Of a DNA stretch of 64,000 nucleotides, positions 1 through 8,077 are shown piece after piece. Each line of letters begins with the position of its first letter. The first letter of the stretch is position 1. The stretch is taken from the NCBI GenBank assembly GCA_021772075.1, contig JAETNQ010000004.1:39835-103834 (forward strand), written 5' to 3'. The notes under the pieces were generated by a model. It was not told where the DNA came from, ran no database searches, and saw only the letters and a list, made by a program, of their open reading frames with translations. Source of the DNA: Lachnospiraceae bacterium (lineage in GTDB: Bacteria > Bacillota > Clostridia > Lachnospirales > Lachnospiraceae). Both the position numbers and the translations under genes were made by a program.

Positions 1-1
1 C

Positions 2-622
2 CGTAAGACGGGAGTGGACTGCCTGGCGATTTCCTACGGCACCATGCATGGGCCTTCCAAGGGCAAGAATGTGAAGCTTCGGAAGGAGATCGCCATAGCG
101 ATCAAAGAATGCATGAACCATGAAAATATTTTCGGCGTACTCGTATCCCATGGCTCCTCTACGGTTCCCAAATATATCGTGGACGAGATCAATGCCCTTG
201 GCGGAGACGTGCAGAACGCTTATGGCATTTCCGTGGAAGAGCTGAAACAGGCGATCCCCTGCGGAATAGGAAAGATCAATGTGGATACGGATATCCGCCT
301 TGCGGTGACGAGGAACATGAAAGAATTCTTTGCAAAATACCCGGAAAAACAGAACAGTCCGTCCATCGGGGGGATTTATGAACTGCTGGAGAAAAATAAG
401 ACACAGGTCGATCCGAGGGTATTCCTGACTCCCATTATGGAGACTCTGATGAAAGGCGTGGTTCCTGACGAAGATGTAGCGGCCATTACGGGATGCATCG
501 AGGCAGGAGCAAAGGAAGTGGTCGGGACGCTGATCGTGCAGTTCGGCTCTGTAGGAAAAGCACCGTTGGTGGAACGCGTGACTTTGGACGAGATGGCCGA
601 ACGGTATAAAAAAGCCCGCTGA
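2..622 (+). CDS. fba: class II fructose-bisphosphate aldolase, 3' part
   Basis: This is the C-terminal ~206 residues of a class II (zinc-dependent) aldolase, which cleaves fructose-1,6-bisphosphate to DHAP and glyceraldehyde-3-phosphate in glycolysis. The frame is open to the left edge, so the start lies outside the window. Visible family motifs are VSHGSSTVPKYIVDEI (zinc-binding His and phosphate-binding Gly/Ser) and GIGKINVDTDIRLA (the KINVDTD signature contacting the substrate phosphate). The C-terminal extension after the TIM barrel (VVGTLIVQFGSVGKAP) suggests the longer, ~300-residue form. A neighbouring class II family such as tagatose-bisphosphate aldolase cannot be fully excluded from this part alone. 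An AT-rich hairpin follows about 35 bp after the stop, which suggests the gene ends its own transcript. Confidence 0.93.
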   Translation, partial: RKTGVDCLAISYGTMHGPSKGKNVKLRKEIAIAIKECMNHENIFGVLVSHGSSTVPKYIVDEINALGGDVQNAYGISVEELKQAIPCGIGKINVDTDIRLAVTRNMKEFFAKYPEKQNSPSIGGIYELLEKNKTQVDPRVFLTPIMETLMKGVVPDEDVAAITGCIEAGAKEVVGTLIVQFGSVGKAPLVERVTLDEMAERYKKAR

Positions 623-657
623 ACCAATCGCAGTTTTCTTTTTTGTTAAAAATGATC

Positions 658-685
658 AGTATGAAAAAATTTCATACTATTTTTT
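658..685 (+). terminator. AT-rich hairpin terminator after fba
   Basis: A perfect 9-bp inverted repeat (AGTATGAAA 658-666 and TTTCATACT 670-678) has a 3-base loop and is followed by ATTTTTTC. The stem is AT-only except for two G/C pairs, so it may be a weak terminator. It overlaps the region just upstream of the next promoter and could instead be an operator. Confidence 0.5.
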
Positions 686-724
686 CTGTACATTTTGTAG
701 TATAATGTATTTAAAATCTGTACA
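686..724 (+). promoter_or_regulatory. promoter region of the ABC importer operon with two CTGTACA repeats
   Basis: A perfect TATAAT lies at 701-706, with no good -35 box at 16-18 bp upstream, as expected of an activator-dependent promoter. Two identical CTGTACA heptamers (686-692 and 718-724) lie 32 bp apart, about three helical turns, on either side of the -10 box. TGTACA is itself a palindrome. The adjacent response regulator gene makes regulated expression plausible, but the operator assignment is inference. Confidence 0.4.
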
Positions 725-750
725 AAAAACAAAAGGAAAGGAAGACTGCG

Positions 751-1530
751 ATGAAAGAAAAAAGTAAAGGTGGAAAAATCCCGAATAAAGTATGGCTGTT
801 GATTTCTTTCCTGACAGCTATGATTTTATGGTATCTATTGTCCCTGAATCCAAAGACAGCAAGAAGCTTCCCCAATATAGTGGTAACGCTTAAGTCTGTG
901 AAAACGATGATTGAAAGAGGGGTCTTCTGGAAGGATATCCAGAGCAGCCTGATTTCCGTAAGCGCAGGATTTGTTCTTGGCTTTATCTTATCGCTGCCAA
1001 CTGCTATTTTAATGGCATGGTACCGGCCGGTAAGGAACATTATTGAGCCTTGGATCCAGTTTGTGAGAAATATCCCTCCGCTGGCGTATGTTCCGTTGAT
1101 TGTTATTTCCGCAGGCGTGGGCAGAAAACCTCAGATTATAGTTATTACGATCGCTACTTTCCTGATTATGACGATTACGATCTACCAGGGTGTTATTAAT
1201 ATCGACGAGACGCTGATCAAGGCGGCCAGGGTGCTTGGCGCTACGGATAAGGATATCTTCCTGAAGGTAATTGCTCCGGCGACCCTCCCGTTTATTATGA
1301 CGGCGGTAAGGCTGGGAGCGTCCGTTGCCTTGACGACGCTGATTGCGGCGGAATCCACAGGTGCCGTTGCCGGTCTGGGAATGCGCATCCGTTCCTTGAA
1401 TAACAGCTTCGAGTCGGAGCCGATGCTGTTATATATTATTATCATCGGTATTATTGGTATCACGGTAGAAAAAGTAATTAAACTATTAGAAAGGAAGCTG
1501 ACGGGATGGCAGGAGAAGAGAGAAATATAA
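751..1530 (+). CDS. ABC transporter permease, SsuC/TauC family
   Basis: Inner-membrane permease of a binding-protein-dependent importer of the sulfonate/taurine/nitrate/thiamine-precursor type (BPD_transp_1 fold). It has 259 residues, the normal length. Hydrophobic segments are visible near residues 12-30, 67-90, 105-150, 185-210 and 220-245. The EAA-like coupling motif is clear (KAARVLGATDKDIFLKVIAP, about residues 157-176), and this loop contacts the ATPase. A GGAAAGGAAG ribosome site precedes the ATG. The stop overlaps the start of the ATPase gene by 25 bp, which implies translational coupling. The substrate cannot be read from the sequence; the family handles alkanesulfonates, taurine, nitrate, bicarbonate and pyrimidine precursors. 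Confidence 0.92.
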   Translation: MKEKSKGGKIPNKVWLLISFLTAMILWYLLSLNPKTARSFPNIVVTLKSVKTMIERGVFWKDIQSSLISVSAGFVLGFILSLPTAILMAWYRPVRNIIEPWIQFVRNIPPLAYVPLIVISAGVGRKPQIIVITIATFLIMTITIYQGVINIDETLIKAARVLGATDKDIFLKVIAPATLPFIMTAVRLGASVALTTLIAAESTGAVAGLGMRIRSLNNSFESEPMLLYIIIIGIIGITVEKVIKLLERKLTGWQEKREI

Positions 1531-2297
1531 AATTAAAGATTGATAATGTAAAGAAAATATACAATTCCCGCAACGGGGAAATGATCGCATTAAACGGTGT
1601 GAGCCTTGATATTTACGAGAATGAATTTATCTGCGTGGTAGGCCCTTCCGGCTGCGGAAAGTCTACGCTGCTGAATATTATCGCGGGCTTGCTGGAGCCT
1701 TCTTCCGGCAAAGTGTACTGCGACGGCAAGGAAGTAGTAGGCACGGGAACGGAAAGGGGCGTTGTCTTCCAGCAGTATGCGTTATTCCCGTGGATGACCG
1801 TTAAGAAAAATGTTATGTTCGGCCTGAACCTTCAGGGCATTAAAGGCGCTGAAGCGGAAGAAAAGGCGATGAAATACATAAAAATGGTACAGCTTGAAGA
1901 CTTCCTCGACCATTATCCCAAGGAGCTGTCCGGCGGCATGAAGCAGAGGGTTGCCATTGCGAGGGCATATGCGGTAAATCCTTCGGTGCTTCTGATGGAT
2001 GAGCCTTTCGGCGCTCTGGATGCACAGACGAGAACCCAGCTGCAGTCCGAGCTGCTGGAGACATGGGAAAAAGAACGGAAAACCTGTTTCTTCATTACCC
2101 ATGACGTGGACGAGGCGATCATCCTGGCGCAGAAAGTTATTATTATGAGCGCGAGGCCGGGGCGGATCAAGGAGATTGTGGATATTGATATTCCATATCC
2201 CCGTACGCAGGAAACGAAGATGGCTCCTGAATTCCTGGAATTGAAAAACCATATATGGAGCCAGGTATACCAGGAATATCTGGAAGTAAGGAAGTAA
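1506..2297 (+). CDS. ABC transporter ATP-binding protein, SsuB/TauB family
   Basis: Cytoplasmic ATPase that powers the importer with the permease just upstream. All nucleotide-binding motifs are intact: Walker A GPSGCGKST (about residue 46), Q-loop QQYALFPW, ABC signature LSGGMKQR, Walker B LLMDEPFGALD and H-loop FITHDVDEA. The 263-residue length and the C-terminal MSARPGRIKEIVDIDIPYPR segment are typical of the nitrate/sulfonate/taurine subgroup. The start lies 25 bp inside the permease gene, so the two are probably translationally coupled. The substrate-binding protein gene follows after 78 bp with its own strong ribosome site. Confidence 0.95.
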   Translation: MAGEERNIKLKIDNVKKIYNSRNGEMIALNGVSLDIYENEFICVVGPSGCGKSTLLNIIAGLLEPSSGKVYCDGKEVVGTGTERGVVFQQYALFPWMTVKKNVMFGLNLQGIKGAEAEEKAMKYIKMVQLEDFLDHYPKELSGGMKQRVAIARAYAVNPSVLLMDEPFGALDAQTRTQLQSELLETWEKERKTCFFITHDVDEAIILAQKVIIMSARPGRIKEIVDIDIPYPRTQETKMAPEFLELKNHIWSQVYQEYLEVRK

Positions 2298-2375
2298 AAA
2301 CGATAGTTAAACCGTTCGCTTTCTTTTACGGCGGACGTTTATCTATAAATCAGTTTATCATAAGGAGGATAAAAA

Positions 2376-3482
2376 ATGAAAAAAGTATTAAGTTTGCTGT
2401 TAACTCTGGCAATGGTAGCAACCTTTGCCGGCTGCGGCAACGCTCAGGAATCCGCACCGGCGGCAGCTCCTACAGAAGAAGCGGCACCGGCGGCTGAGGA
2501 AGCAGCTCCTGCAGAAGAAGCGGCACCGGCGGAAGAGGCGGCTCCTGCAGAAGAAGCAGCGGCGGAAAGCTATGCCCCTGTTACCCTGAATATCGCTTAT
2601 ATGCCTAACTACGGAAGCCTTTGGTCGGTATTGACCGCAAAGGAAAAAGGATATTTTGACGAAGTCGGCATTACGGTTCAAATGGTTGAATTTGCAGACG
2701 GCCCTACCATTATTGCGGCTATGGAATCCGGAAGCATCGATATCGGATACATCGGACAGGGCGCACATAAGCTTTGCATCAACGGGCAGGCATCTATTTT
2801 TGCGCTTTCCCATATTTCAAACGGCGATGCCCTGATCGGCGGACCTGGAATCACAAAGGTAGAAGACTTGGCAGGCAAGAAAGTAGCATATTCTTCCGGT
2901 AGTTCCAGCGAAGATATCCTTGTGAACTCCCTGAATTCCGTTGGCATGTCCATGGATGATATCGAGGCAGTGGATATGGACGCTTCCGCAATCGTTACAG
3001 CAATGCTTTCCGGCGGCGTAGACGCTTGTGCGACATGGTCCCCGAACAGCCTGAAGATTTTGGAAGAAATGAGCGATGCAACAAAACTGACCGATAATAT
3101 GTCATTCTCCGACACGACAATATCCCTTGCAAGCTGGATTGTAATGCCTTCCTATGCGGAAGCAAACAGAGATGTCCTTGTAAGGTTTGCAAAGGCTTTG
3201 TTCAAAGCGATGGATTATGCGGCAGACGACCACTATGATGAAGTATCCGAGTATGTAGCGGCTCAGGTTGCCCAGGATTATGACAGCGTATATGCACAAA
3301 GGGGCGACGCTGACTGGTTGACGGGCAAGGAAGTTTCTGAAGGCGCGGCAGACGGTACTGTGGAAAAGTATTATGAGATCCAGAAACAGGGCTTTGTGGA
3401 TGCAGGCGCGGTAGAAGTTGATCCGGTGCCGGCAGTTGCTGATTATGTTATGCTGGATGTTATGATAGAAGCAGGGCAGTAA
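2376..3482 (+). CDS. ABC transporter substrate-binding lipoprotein, SsuA/NMT1-like
   Basis: Extracellular binding protein of the importer. It has a lipoprotein signal peptide (MKKVLSLLLTLAMVATFAGC, lipid-anchored Cys at residue 20). A low-complexity Ala/Pro/Glu linker spans residues ~23-66. The type II periplasmic-binding fold begins at [14 protein letters not shown] (about residue 72). An AAGGAGG ribosome site 8 bp before the ATG predicts high expression. The mature domain is closely paralogous to the C-terminal half of the chemoreceptor at 5857-7797: both carry [26 protein letters not shown] and .Q.R.DA.WLT blocks in the same order. The ligand is unknown; aliphatic sulfonates, taurine or hydroxymethylpyrimidine precursors are family possibilities. 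Confidence 0.93.
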   Translation: MKKVLSLLLTLAMVATFAGCGNAQESAPAAAPTEEAAPAAEEAAPAEEAAPAEEAAPAEEAAAESYAPVTLNIAYMPNYGSLWSVLTAKEKGYFDEVGITVQMVEFADGPTIIAAMESGSIDIGYIGQGAHKLCINGQASIFALSHISNGDALIGGPGITKVEDLAGKKVAYSSGSSSEDILVNSLNSVGMSMDDIEAVDMDASAIVTAMLSGGVDACATWSPNSLKILEEMSDATKLTDNMSFSDTTISLASWIVMPSYAEANRDVLVRFAKALFKAMDYAADDHYDEVSEYVAAQVAQDYDSVYAQRGDADWLTGKEVSEGAADGTVEKYYEIQKQGFVDAGAVEVDPVPAVADYVMLDVMIEAGQ

Positions 3483-3531
3483 TCAAAAATCATAAAAAAA
3501 TAGAAATTTTTCTGAAATAATGTAACATGGA

Positions 3532-3567
3532 TTGAGAGTAGTCTGCCTTTATGGATACTACTCTCAA
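3532..3567 (+). other. 11-bp perfect stem-loop between binding-protein and kinase genes
   Basis: TTGAGAGTAGT (3532-3542) and its exact complement ACTACTCTCAA (3557-3567) flank a 14-base loop. No T-run follows, so it is not a classical intrinsic terminator. It lies between the highly expressed binding-protein gene and the sensor kinase and could set mRNA 3' stability or limit read-through. It also covers the ATG at 3551, which argues against that ATG as the kinase start. Confidence 0.6.
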
Positions 3568-3610
3568 ACGCATATTGGCGGCGGCAGGGAGGGAAAGGAG
3601 GGGAAGGCCG

Positions 3611-5110
3611 GTGTTGATTTTACTGCTGGGAGCTTTTTTGATCGCTTCTTGTTTTGTGCTATATAGAAAGAGAAGCATGGAGTCCTTTTTCCTTTCGGGT
3701 ATGTGTATCAGCCTGATGTTAGAATTCTGCGGCATTTTAATCTTTGTGGCGAAAAAGGGCGGTTATTCCAGGGAAATGCTGGAATTTCTGTTCGTTTCCA
3801 TGGAGTTAAAGACGAAGATACAATATCTGGTGATTCCGCTGAATGTGATCGGTTATATGATAGCGTTGGGAAGGTATCTGTTTCCTTTTTTCCTTTTGCA
3901 GATCGCCATGCGGTATTCCATGATTTCCGTAATCCGACGGGAACCTTTGATAAAAAAACTTACTCTGGTTCTGCCGCTGGCTTCATTGGTTATTTATTAC
4001 CCGGGAATTTATAAAACAATTACGTTGCACAATCCAAAGCTGCAGGATTTATTATCAGAATTTTCTTATTTCTGGATCTTGGTGTATATATCGATTGCAT
4101 TGATTTTACTGATCCATGAGTATTTTTCGATAACGATGGTTTTTTTCCGACGCCAGTTCAGCCTGATCGTGGTTTGCATGATTGCTATTTCCGGTTTATA
4201 TCTGCTTTATTGCGGCCAGGATCCGGGGCAGGTATACCGGTTTTACAATGCGGCTTATAAATGGCGGAGAGGTATCGGTTATTTACAGCACGTATGGGAT
4301 ATCAAGGCATATTATTTTTTGATGTTTGCCAACATTGTTTGCGGTATTTTAGGTTTTATCAGTCTGCTGCGCTATACGCAGGAGAACTATGCGAACGATA
4401 TGGAAGAAGTGGTGCTGGAACGGAAATACAATACGGCCCGGGTAGGAACGCTGGTATTCGTACATAGCACGAAGAACCAGCTTTTGGCGAACCGTGTTAT
4501 TTTCAAGCGGCTGGGCGGAATGGATATGAGCAGGGAAAACGATATCCGAAAAATGAAGGAATATATATCCGTACTGGAAGATATTAATGAATCTCTGCTG
4601 GAGCGTATGGAGGAGCTGTACCGCTCGGTAAAGTCCAATTCTATTTTTATGGTGGTATGCCGGATGGAGGAAATCGTGGCAAACGCTTTGGAGCGGTTCC
4701 ACAAAAAATGCCCTGACGTATCCGTGGAAGTGAGGCTGGACTCCGATGCGGCGGTTTTGGCGGATAAAGCCCATTTATGCGAGGCGATTTATAATCTTCT
4801 GGTGAACGCGCAGGACGCAGTAGAAGCAGCAGATAGGGGGGAAGAAGGGAAGATTTCTTTATTGAGCCATGATGAGAGGCTGTATACGGTGATTGAAATC
4901 AAGGATAACGGGGTGGGGATCCCGAAAGCAACAATGAAAAAAATATTTGAACCGTTTTATACGAGCAAAAACAGAAACCATAATTGGGGGATGGGCTTGT
5001 ATTATGTGCGGGCGATTGTAAAGGGGCATTTAGGAAGCATAAGGGTGGAGAGCAAGGAAGGAAAGGGCAGCAGTTTTTATATTTTATTACCGAAATATAT
5101 GTCTGCCTGA
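3611..5110 (+). CDS. multi-TM sensor histidine kinase
   Basis: Membrane histidine kinase partnered with the response regulator that follows. I choose GTG 3611 (499 aa): AAAGGAGGGG lies 7 bp upstream, whereas the in-frame ATG 3551 has no ribosome site and sits in a hairpin. The N-terminal ~240 residues hold about seven hydrophobic segments, a 7TM-receptor-like layout, and no large extracellular loop domain. The likely phosphoacceptor is His in FVHSTKNQL (about residue 285), an H-box closer to the H-x-x-K-N type than to classical HisKA. The ATPase domain has N-box NLLVNAQDAVEAA, G1 DNGVGI, F-box FEPFYTSK and G2 GMGLYYVR. It probably senses a signal in or near the membrane and controls the importer and chemoreceptor genes around it; that link is inferred from gene order. 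Confidence 0.88.
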   Translation: MLILLLGAFLIASCFVLYRKRSMESFFLSGMCISLMLEFCGILIFVAKKGGYSREMLEFLFVSMELKTKIQYLVIPLNVIGYMIALGRYLFPFFLLQIAMRYSMISVIRREPLIKKLTLVLPLASLVIYYPGIYKTITLHNPKLQDLLSEFSYFWILVYISIALILLIHEYFSITMVFFRRQFSLIVVCMIAISGLYLLYCGQDPGQVYRFYNAAYKWRRGIGYLQHVWDIKAYYFLMFANIVCGILGFISLLRYTQENYANDMEEVVLERKYNTARVGTLVFVHSTKNQLLANRVIFKRLGGMDMSRENDIRKMKEYISVLEDINESLLERMEELYRSVKSNSIFMVVCRMEEIVANALERFHKKCPDVSVEVRLDSDAAVLADKAHLCEAIYNLLVNAQDAVEAADRGEEGKISLLSHDERLYTVIEIKDNGVGIPKATMKKIFEPFYTSKNRNHNWGMGLYYVRAIVKGHLGSIRVESKEGKGSSFYILLPKYMSA

Positions 5111-5126
5111 GCGTCAGGAAGCAGTA

Positions 5127-5819
5127 ATGGAAGAAAAGAATGAAGAGAAAAAAATAAGAATTATGATTGCCGATGATATCCGGCTGCTGCTGGAAGATAT
5201 GTGCGAACTCATCGACAGTCAGGATGATATGGTGGTAGTGGGGACTGCAGACAGCGGAAAAGGTATTGTGGAGCTGGCGAAGGAGAAGGAATTTGACATT
5301 ATTCTTATGGATATCGAAATGGAAAATCTCAATGCCGGGATCACGGCAACGGAACAGCTTCGGGAGCAATTTGGAAATGTAAATGTAATATTTCTGACTG
5401 TGCATGATACAAATGATATGATCTTAACGGCGATGGGGGCCGGGGCGGTCGATTATATTGTAAAGGGATGCCGGGAAGAGGAAATATTGACCCATATCCG
5501 CAGCGCCTATGCAGGGAATCCGATTATGGAGCGGAAGGTTCATGATGTGGTGATGCAGGAATATGTAAGACTCCAGAAAAGCGAGAAAAGCCTTCTCTTT
5601 TTTATCCATAATATATCCCGGCTGACGGCGACGGAAAGAGAACTGACCAAAAAGCTTCTGGAGGGAAAAACGATAAAGGAAATTGCAAAAGAAAGATGTG
5701 TGGAGACAGTAACGGTAAAAACACAGATTAAAGGACTTTTAAGAAAATTTGGCTGCAACCGGACAAAAGAAGTGATAAAAATCATCAGTGATTTGAATAT
5801 TACACATCTTTTCCTATAA
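5127..5819 (+). CDS. response regulator, REC plus LuxR-type HTH
   Basis: DNA-binding response regulator of 230 residues, cognate to the kinase 16 bp upstream. The receiver domain (about 10-130) has acidic pocket residues D16 and D17, the phosphoacceptor D62 in ILMDIEM, a switch Thr in IFLTVHD and Lys in DYIVKGC. The C-terminal ~65 residues form a LuxR/NarL-like helix-turn-helix (LTATERELTKKLLEGKTIKE, then VETVTVKTQIKGLLRKFGC). The HTH is somewhat divergent at the recognition helix, where the usual S-T-V-K is E-T-V-T-V-K. It most likely regulates the importer operon promoter and/or the chemoreceptor downstream; the targets are inferred from position. Confidence 0.9.
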   Translation: MEEKNEEKKIRIMIADDIRLLLEDMCELIDSQDDMVVVGTADSGKGIVELAKEKEFDIILMDIEMENLNAGITATEQLREQFGNVNVIFLTVHDTNDMILTAMGAGAVDYIVKGCREEEILTHIRSAYAGNPIMERKVHDVVMQEYVRLQKSEKSLLFFIHNISRLTATERELTKKLLEGKTIKEIAKERCVETVTVKTQIKGLLRKFGCNRTKEVIKIISDLNITHLFL

Positions 5820-5856
5820 ATTTTTGGTTTGAAAAAAGTATTGAAAGAGGTATTCT

Positions 5857-7797
5857 ATGAAATTGTTCGCGAGTAAAAAACAGAAAGAGATAAAAAACGA
5901 CAGAGGGATCGCGCGGCAGGATATACAGGGAGACCTGATAAATGGCATACAGAGCAGGCTGGGTAATTTGAACAGAACCGTTATGGAGATGAATTATGTG
6001 GCGGATGATACCAATGTAGCTATCAACGCTGTGGGAAATTCTATCGATACGATCAGTGACGGCAATAGCGAGCTGGTGTCCAGAACGAAAGAGATCAATC
6101 AGATCACGGTGAAGATGGGGAAGGTCATCGAAAAAACAGGCGGCTATGTGGAAGAACTGGATATGGCTACCCAAAGCATGCTGGGCAGCAACGAGGAAGT
6201 CATAGGGATTTTTCATGAACTGATAGAAGAAAATGCCGATACTGAGAATTGTATTCAGGAAATCGCGGTGAATACGATGGAAACCAATAAGGCGACCCAG
6301 GAGATCCAGCAAGCTATTAATATGATTAACAGTATTGCCAGCAAGACAAACCTTCTCAGCCTGAATGCATCCATCGAGGCGGCGAGGGCGGGGGAAGCAG
6401 GAAGAGGGTTTTCTGTTGTGGCGGGAGAGATACGCGCCCTGGCGGAGCAGAGCAGACAAAGTGCGGAAACGATCGGAAAGATTATCGCTACTTTGGAAGC
6501 AAGATCCAATGAATCCGTGGATAATATTCAAAGAGTGCAGAATGCCTTTAAAAAACAGACGGAAAGTTTGGAGAAAACGGATCTTATGGTGGGTCAGACG
6601 AATCGTTTGATCCAGGGCGTAGCGGAAAAAGTGAAGCAGATTGAAATGAATTCCCGGGAACTGGATCAGGAAAAGAGTTTTATTATTGAAAATATGGAAT
6701 CTCTGGAAAAGCTGAGCGACAGCAATTATTCGGCAACGGGGAATATCGTTTCCAGATTCAAGAATATTGTAGGCAATGCGATCGGTATTGGGGCGAAATC
6801 GCTGGAACTGACGAATATTTATGATGAGATGAAGGGAGTTTGCGATAGCAGCCTGACGGGAGGAAAAAAGAAGGAAAAGAGGAAGGTTGAAGAAGTCCGG
6901 GTAGCCTATATGCCTAACTATGGCAGCCTCTGTTCCATTGTTCCGGCAATTCGGATGGGATATTTTGAAAGGGAAAATTACGAGGTAAAGCTGTATCCCT
7001 ATAGCAACGGGCTGGAAATCATAAAGGCGATGGAGGAAGGAAAGATTGATTTCGGCTATATCGGTAACGGCGCCCATAAGTTCTGTATCAAGGGACGCGC
7101 ATGTATTGTGGCAATGTCCCATTTGTCCAATGCGGAGGCGATCATCGGAAACAGAAAGCATGAAGTAAGGACGATCGCGGACTTAAGGGGAAAAAGAATC
7201 GGAAATGTGGAGAACGCGTCCAGCGAAACGATTTTAAGGATTGCTCTGGAAACAGAAGGAATGTCTTTCCAAGACGTGGATATTGTCAATATGAAACCAG
7301 AGGAAACGCTGGAGGCAATGAAACAGGGAAGGATCGATGCCTGTGCCGTCTGGTCCCCGTATACCTTGGAGATTTTGAAGGAGCTGGGCAATGATGTGAC
7401 GGTCATTGCGAATAATATGACTTATTCCGGCAAGACGGCCTCGATTTCTTCATGGATAGCCTTGCCCGGATACGTAAAAGAACATCCGGATGAGGTGCTG
7501 CGTTTTACGCGGGCTATTTATGGAGGAATGAATTACAGGGCAGTAGAGGATAATGTGAGAAAAGTTGCGGACTGGATCGCCGAGATCACGGCTATCGATA
7601 AGAAAAGCGCATATGAACAGCGCAAAGATGCCCAGTGGCTGACTTCGGGTTTTGTGAGCGTGGGTGCTAAACAAGGCGACGTGGCCAAATTCTATGAAAT
7701 ACAGCAAAGGGAATTCATAGAATCCGGCGACGTGGAAAGAGCAGTGCCGGTAGGACAGTATGTGCTGCTGGATAATATGGTGAAAGCAGGGGCGTAG
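5857..7797 (+). CDS. soluble chemoreceptor fused to an SsuA-like binding domain
   Basis: A 646-residue fusion. Residues ~1-330 are a methyl-accepting chemotaxis signalling domain with the hairpin tip [20 protein letters not shown] and then [16 protein letters not shown], which docks CheA/CheW. Residues ~345-646 are a type II periplasmic-binding fold starting [14 protein letters not shown], paralogous over its whole length to the importer's binding protein. There is no signal peptide, no transmembrane segment and no HAMP domain; the N-terminus ([17 protein letters not shown]) is highly charged. The receptor should therefore be cytoplasmic, with its ligand domain at the C-terminus. A lysine-rich joint ([12 protein letters not shown]) links the halves. 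Ribosome site GAAAGAGG. The inferred role is to report the intracellular level of the imported substrate to the chemotaxis array. The stop codon abuts a structured repeat. Confidence 0.9.
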   Translation: MKLFASKKQKEIKNDRGIARQDIQGDLINGIQSRLGNLNRTVMEMNYVADDTNVAINAVGNSIDTISDGNSELVSRTKEINQITVKMGKVIEKTGGYVEELDMATQSMLGSNEEVIGIFHELIEENADTENCIQEIAVNTMETNKATQEIQQAINMINSIASKTNLLSLNASIEAARAGEAGRGFSVVAGEIRALAEQSRQSAETIGKIIATLEARSNESVDNIQRVQNAFKKQTESLEKTDLMVGQTNRLIQGVAEKVKQIEMNSRELDQEKSFIIENMESLEKLSDSNYSATGNIVSRFKNIVGNAIGIGAKSLELTNIYDEMKGVCDSSLTGGKKKEKRKVEEVRVAYMPNYGSLCSIVPAIRMGYFERENYEVKLYPYSNGLEIIKAMEEGKIDFGYIGNGAHKFCIKGRACIVAMSHLSNAEAIIGNRKHEVRTIADLRGKRIGNVENASSETILRIALETEGMSFQDVDIVNMKPEETLEAMKQGRIDACAVWSPYTLEILKELGNDVTVIANNMTYSGKTASISSWIALPGYVKEHPDEVLRFTRAIYGGMNYRAVEDNVRKVADWIAEITAIDKKSAYEQRKDAQWLTSGFVSVGAKQGDVAKFYEIQQREFIESGDVERAVPVGQYVLLDNMVKAGA

Positions 7798-7890
7798 TGT
7801 GGAAAGAAGTTCTAAGGCTCACAGCAAAGGCTGTTTCGCCAAGAACTTCTAAATTCCACACCGAAGAATGTCTGAAAAGCGGCATTCTTC
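7797..7890. repeat. structured repeat, copy A
   Basis: Nested inverted repeats. Outer stem GTGTGGAA (7797-7804) with TTCCACAC (7854-7861). Middle stem AGAAGTTCT (7805-7813) with AGAACTTCT (7842-7850). Inner stem ACAGC (7821-7825) with GCTGT (7830-7834). A second hairpin GAAGAATG (7863-7870) pairs with CATTCTTC (7883-7890). Copies B (7932-8025) and C (39861-39989) keep the same architecture with compensatory base changes. This copy begins at the last base of the chemoreceptor stop codon. A further hairpin (TGCCGCC with GGCGGCA) follows at about 7906-7922. Confidence 0.85.
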
Positions 7891-7931
7891 CTGTTGATGG
7901 TTTGTGCCGCCAAAAGGCGGCATGAGGGTTA

Positions 7932-8025
7932 GTGTGAGAAGTACTTCTAAAGCTCATGCCAGAGGGCATTTTGCTAAGAAGTACTAAGTCTCACACCGAA
8001 GAACGCCTGAAATACGGCGTTCTTC
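7932..8025. repeat. structured repeat, copy B
   Basis: Same architecture as copy A with different bases: outer stem GTGTGAGA (7932-7939) with TCTCACAC (7989-7996); middle stem AGTACTTCT (7940-7948) with AGAAGTACT (7977-7985); inner stem ATGCC (7956-7960) with GGCAT (7965-7969); second hairpin GAAGAACGCC (7998-8007) with GGCGTTCTTC (8016-8025). Every stem differs from copy A by paired changes that preserve base pairing. It lies about 40 bp after copy A in the gap between two convergent genes. Confidence 0.85.
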
Positions 8026-8077
8026 TCATGGATGATTTATGCCGCCGGGAGGCAAGGGCTGCTTTGCGGTGCGGTTG

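Noticed and set aside
2255..2497. 80-aa plus-strand frame between ATPase and binding-protein genes
   Set aside because: It overlaps both real genes out of frame and has no ribosome site.
5800..7161. 453-aa open frame on the minus strand
   Set aside because: It is antisense to the chemoreceptor, whose protein has clear domain motifs; the frame has no recognisable motif or ribosome site.
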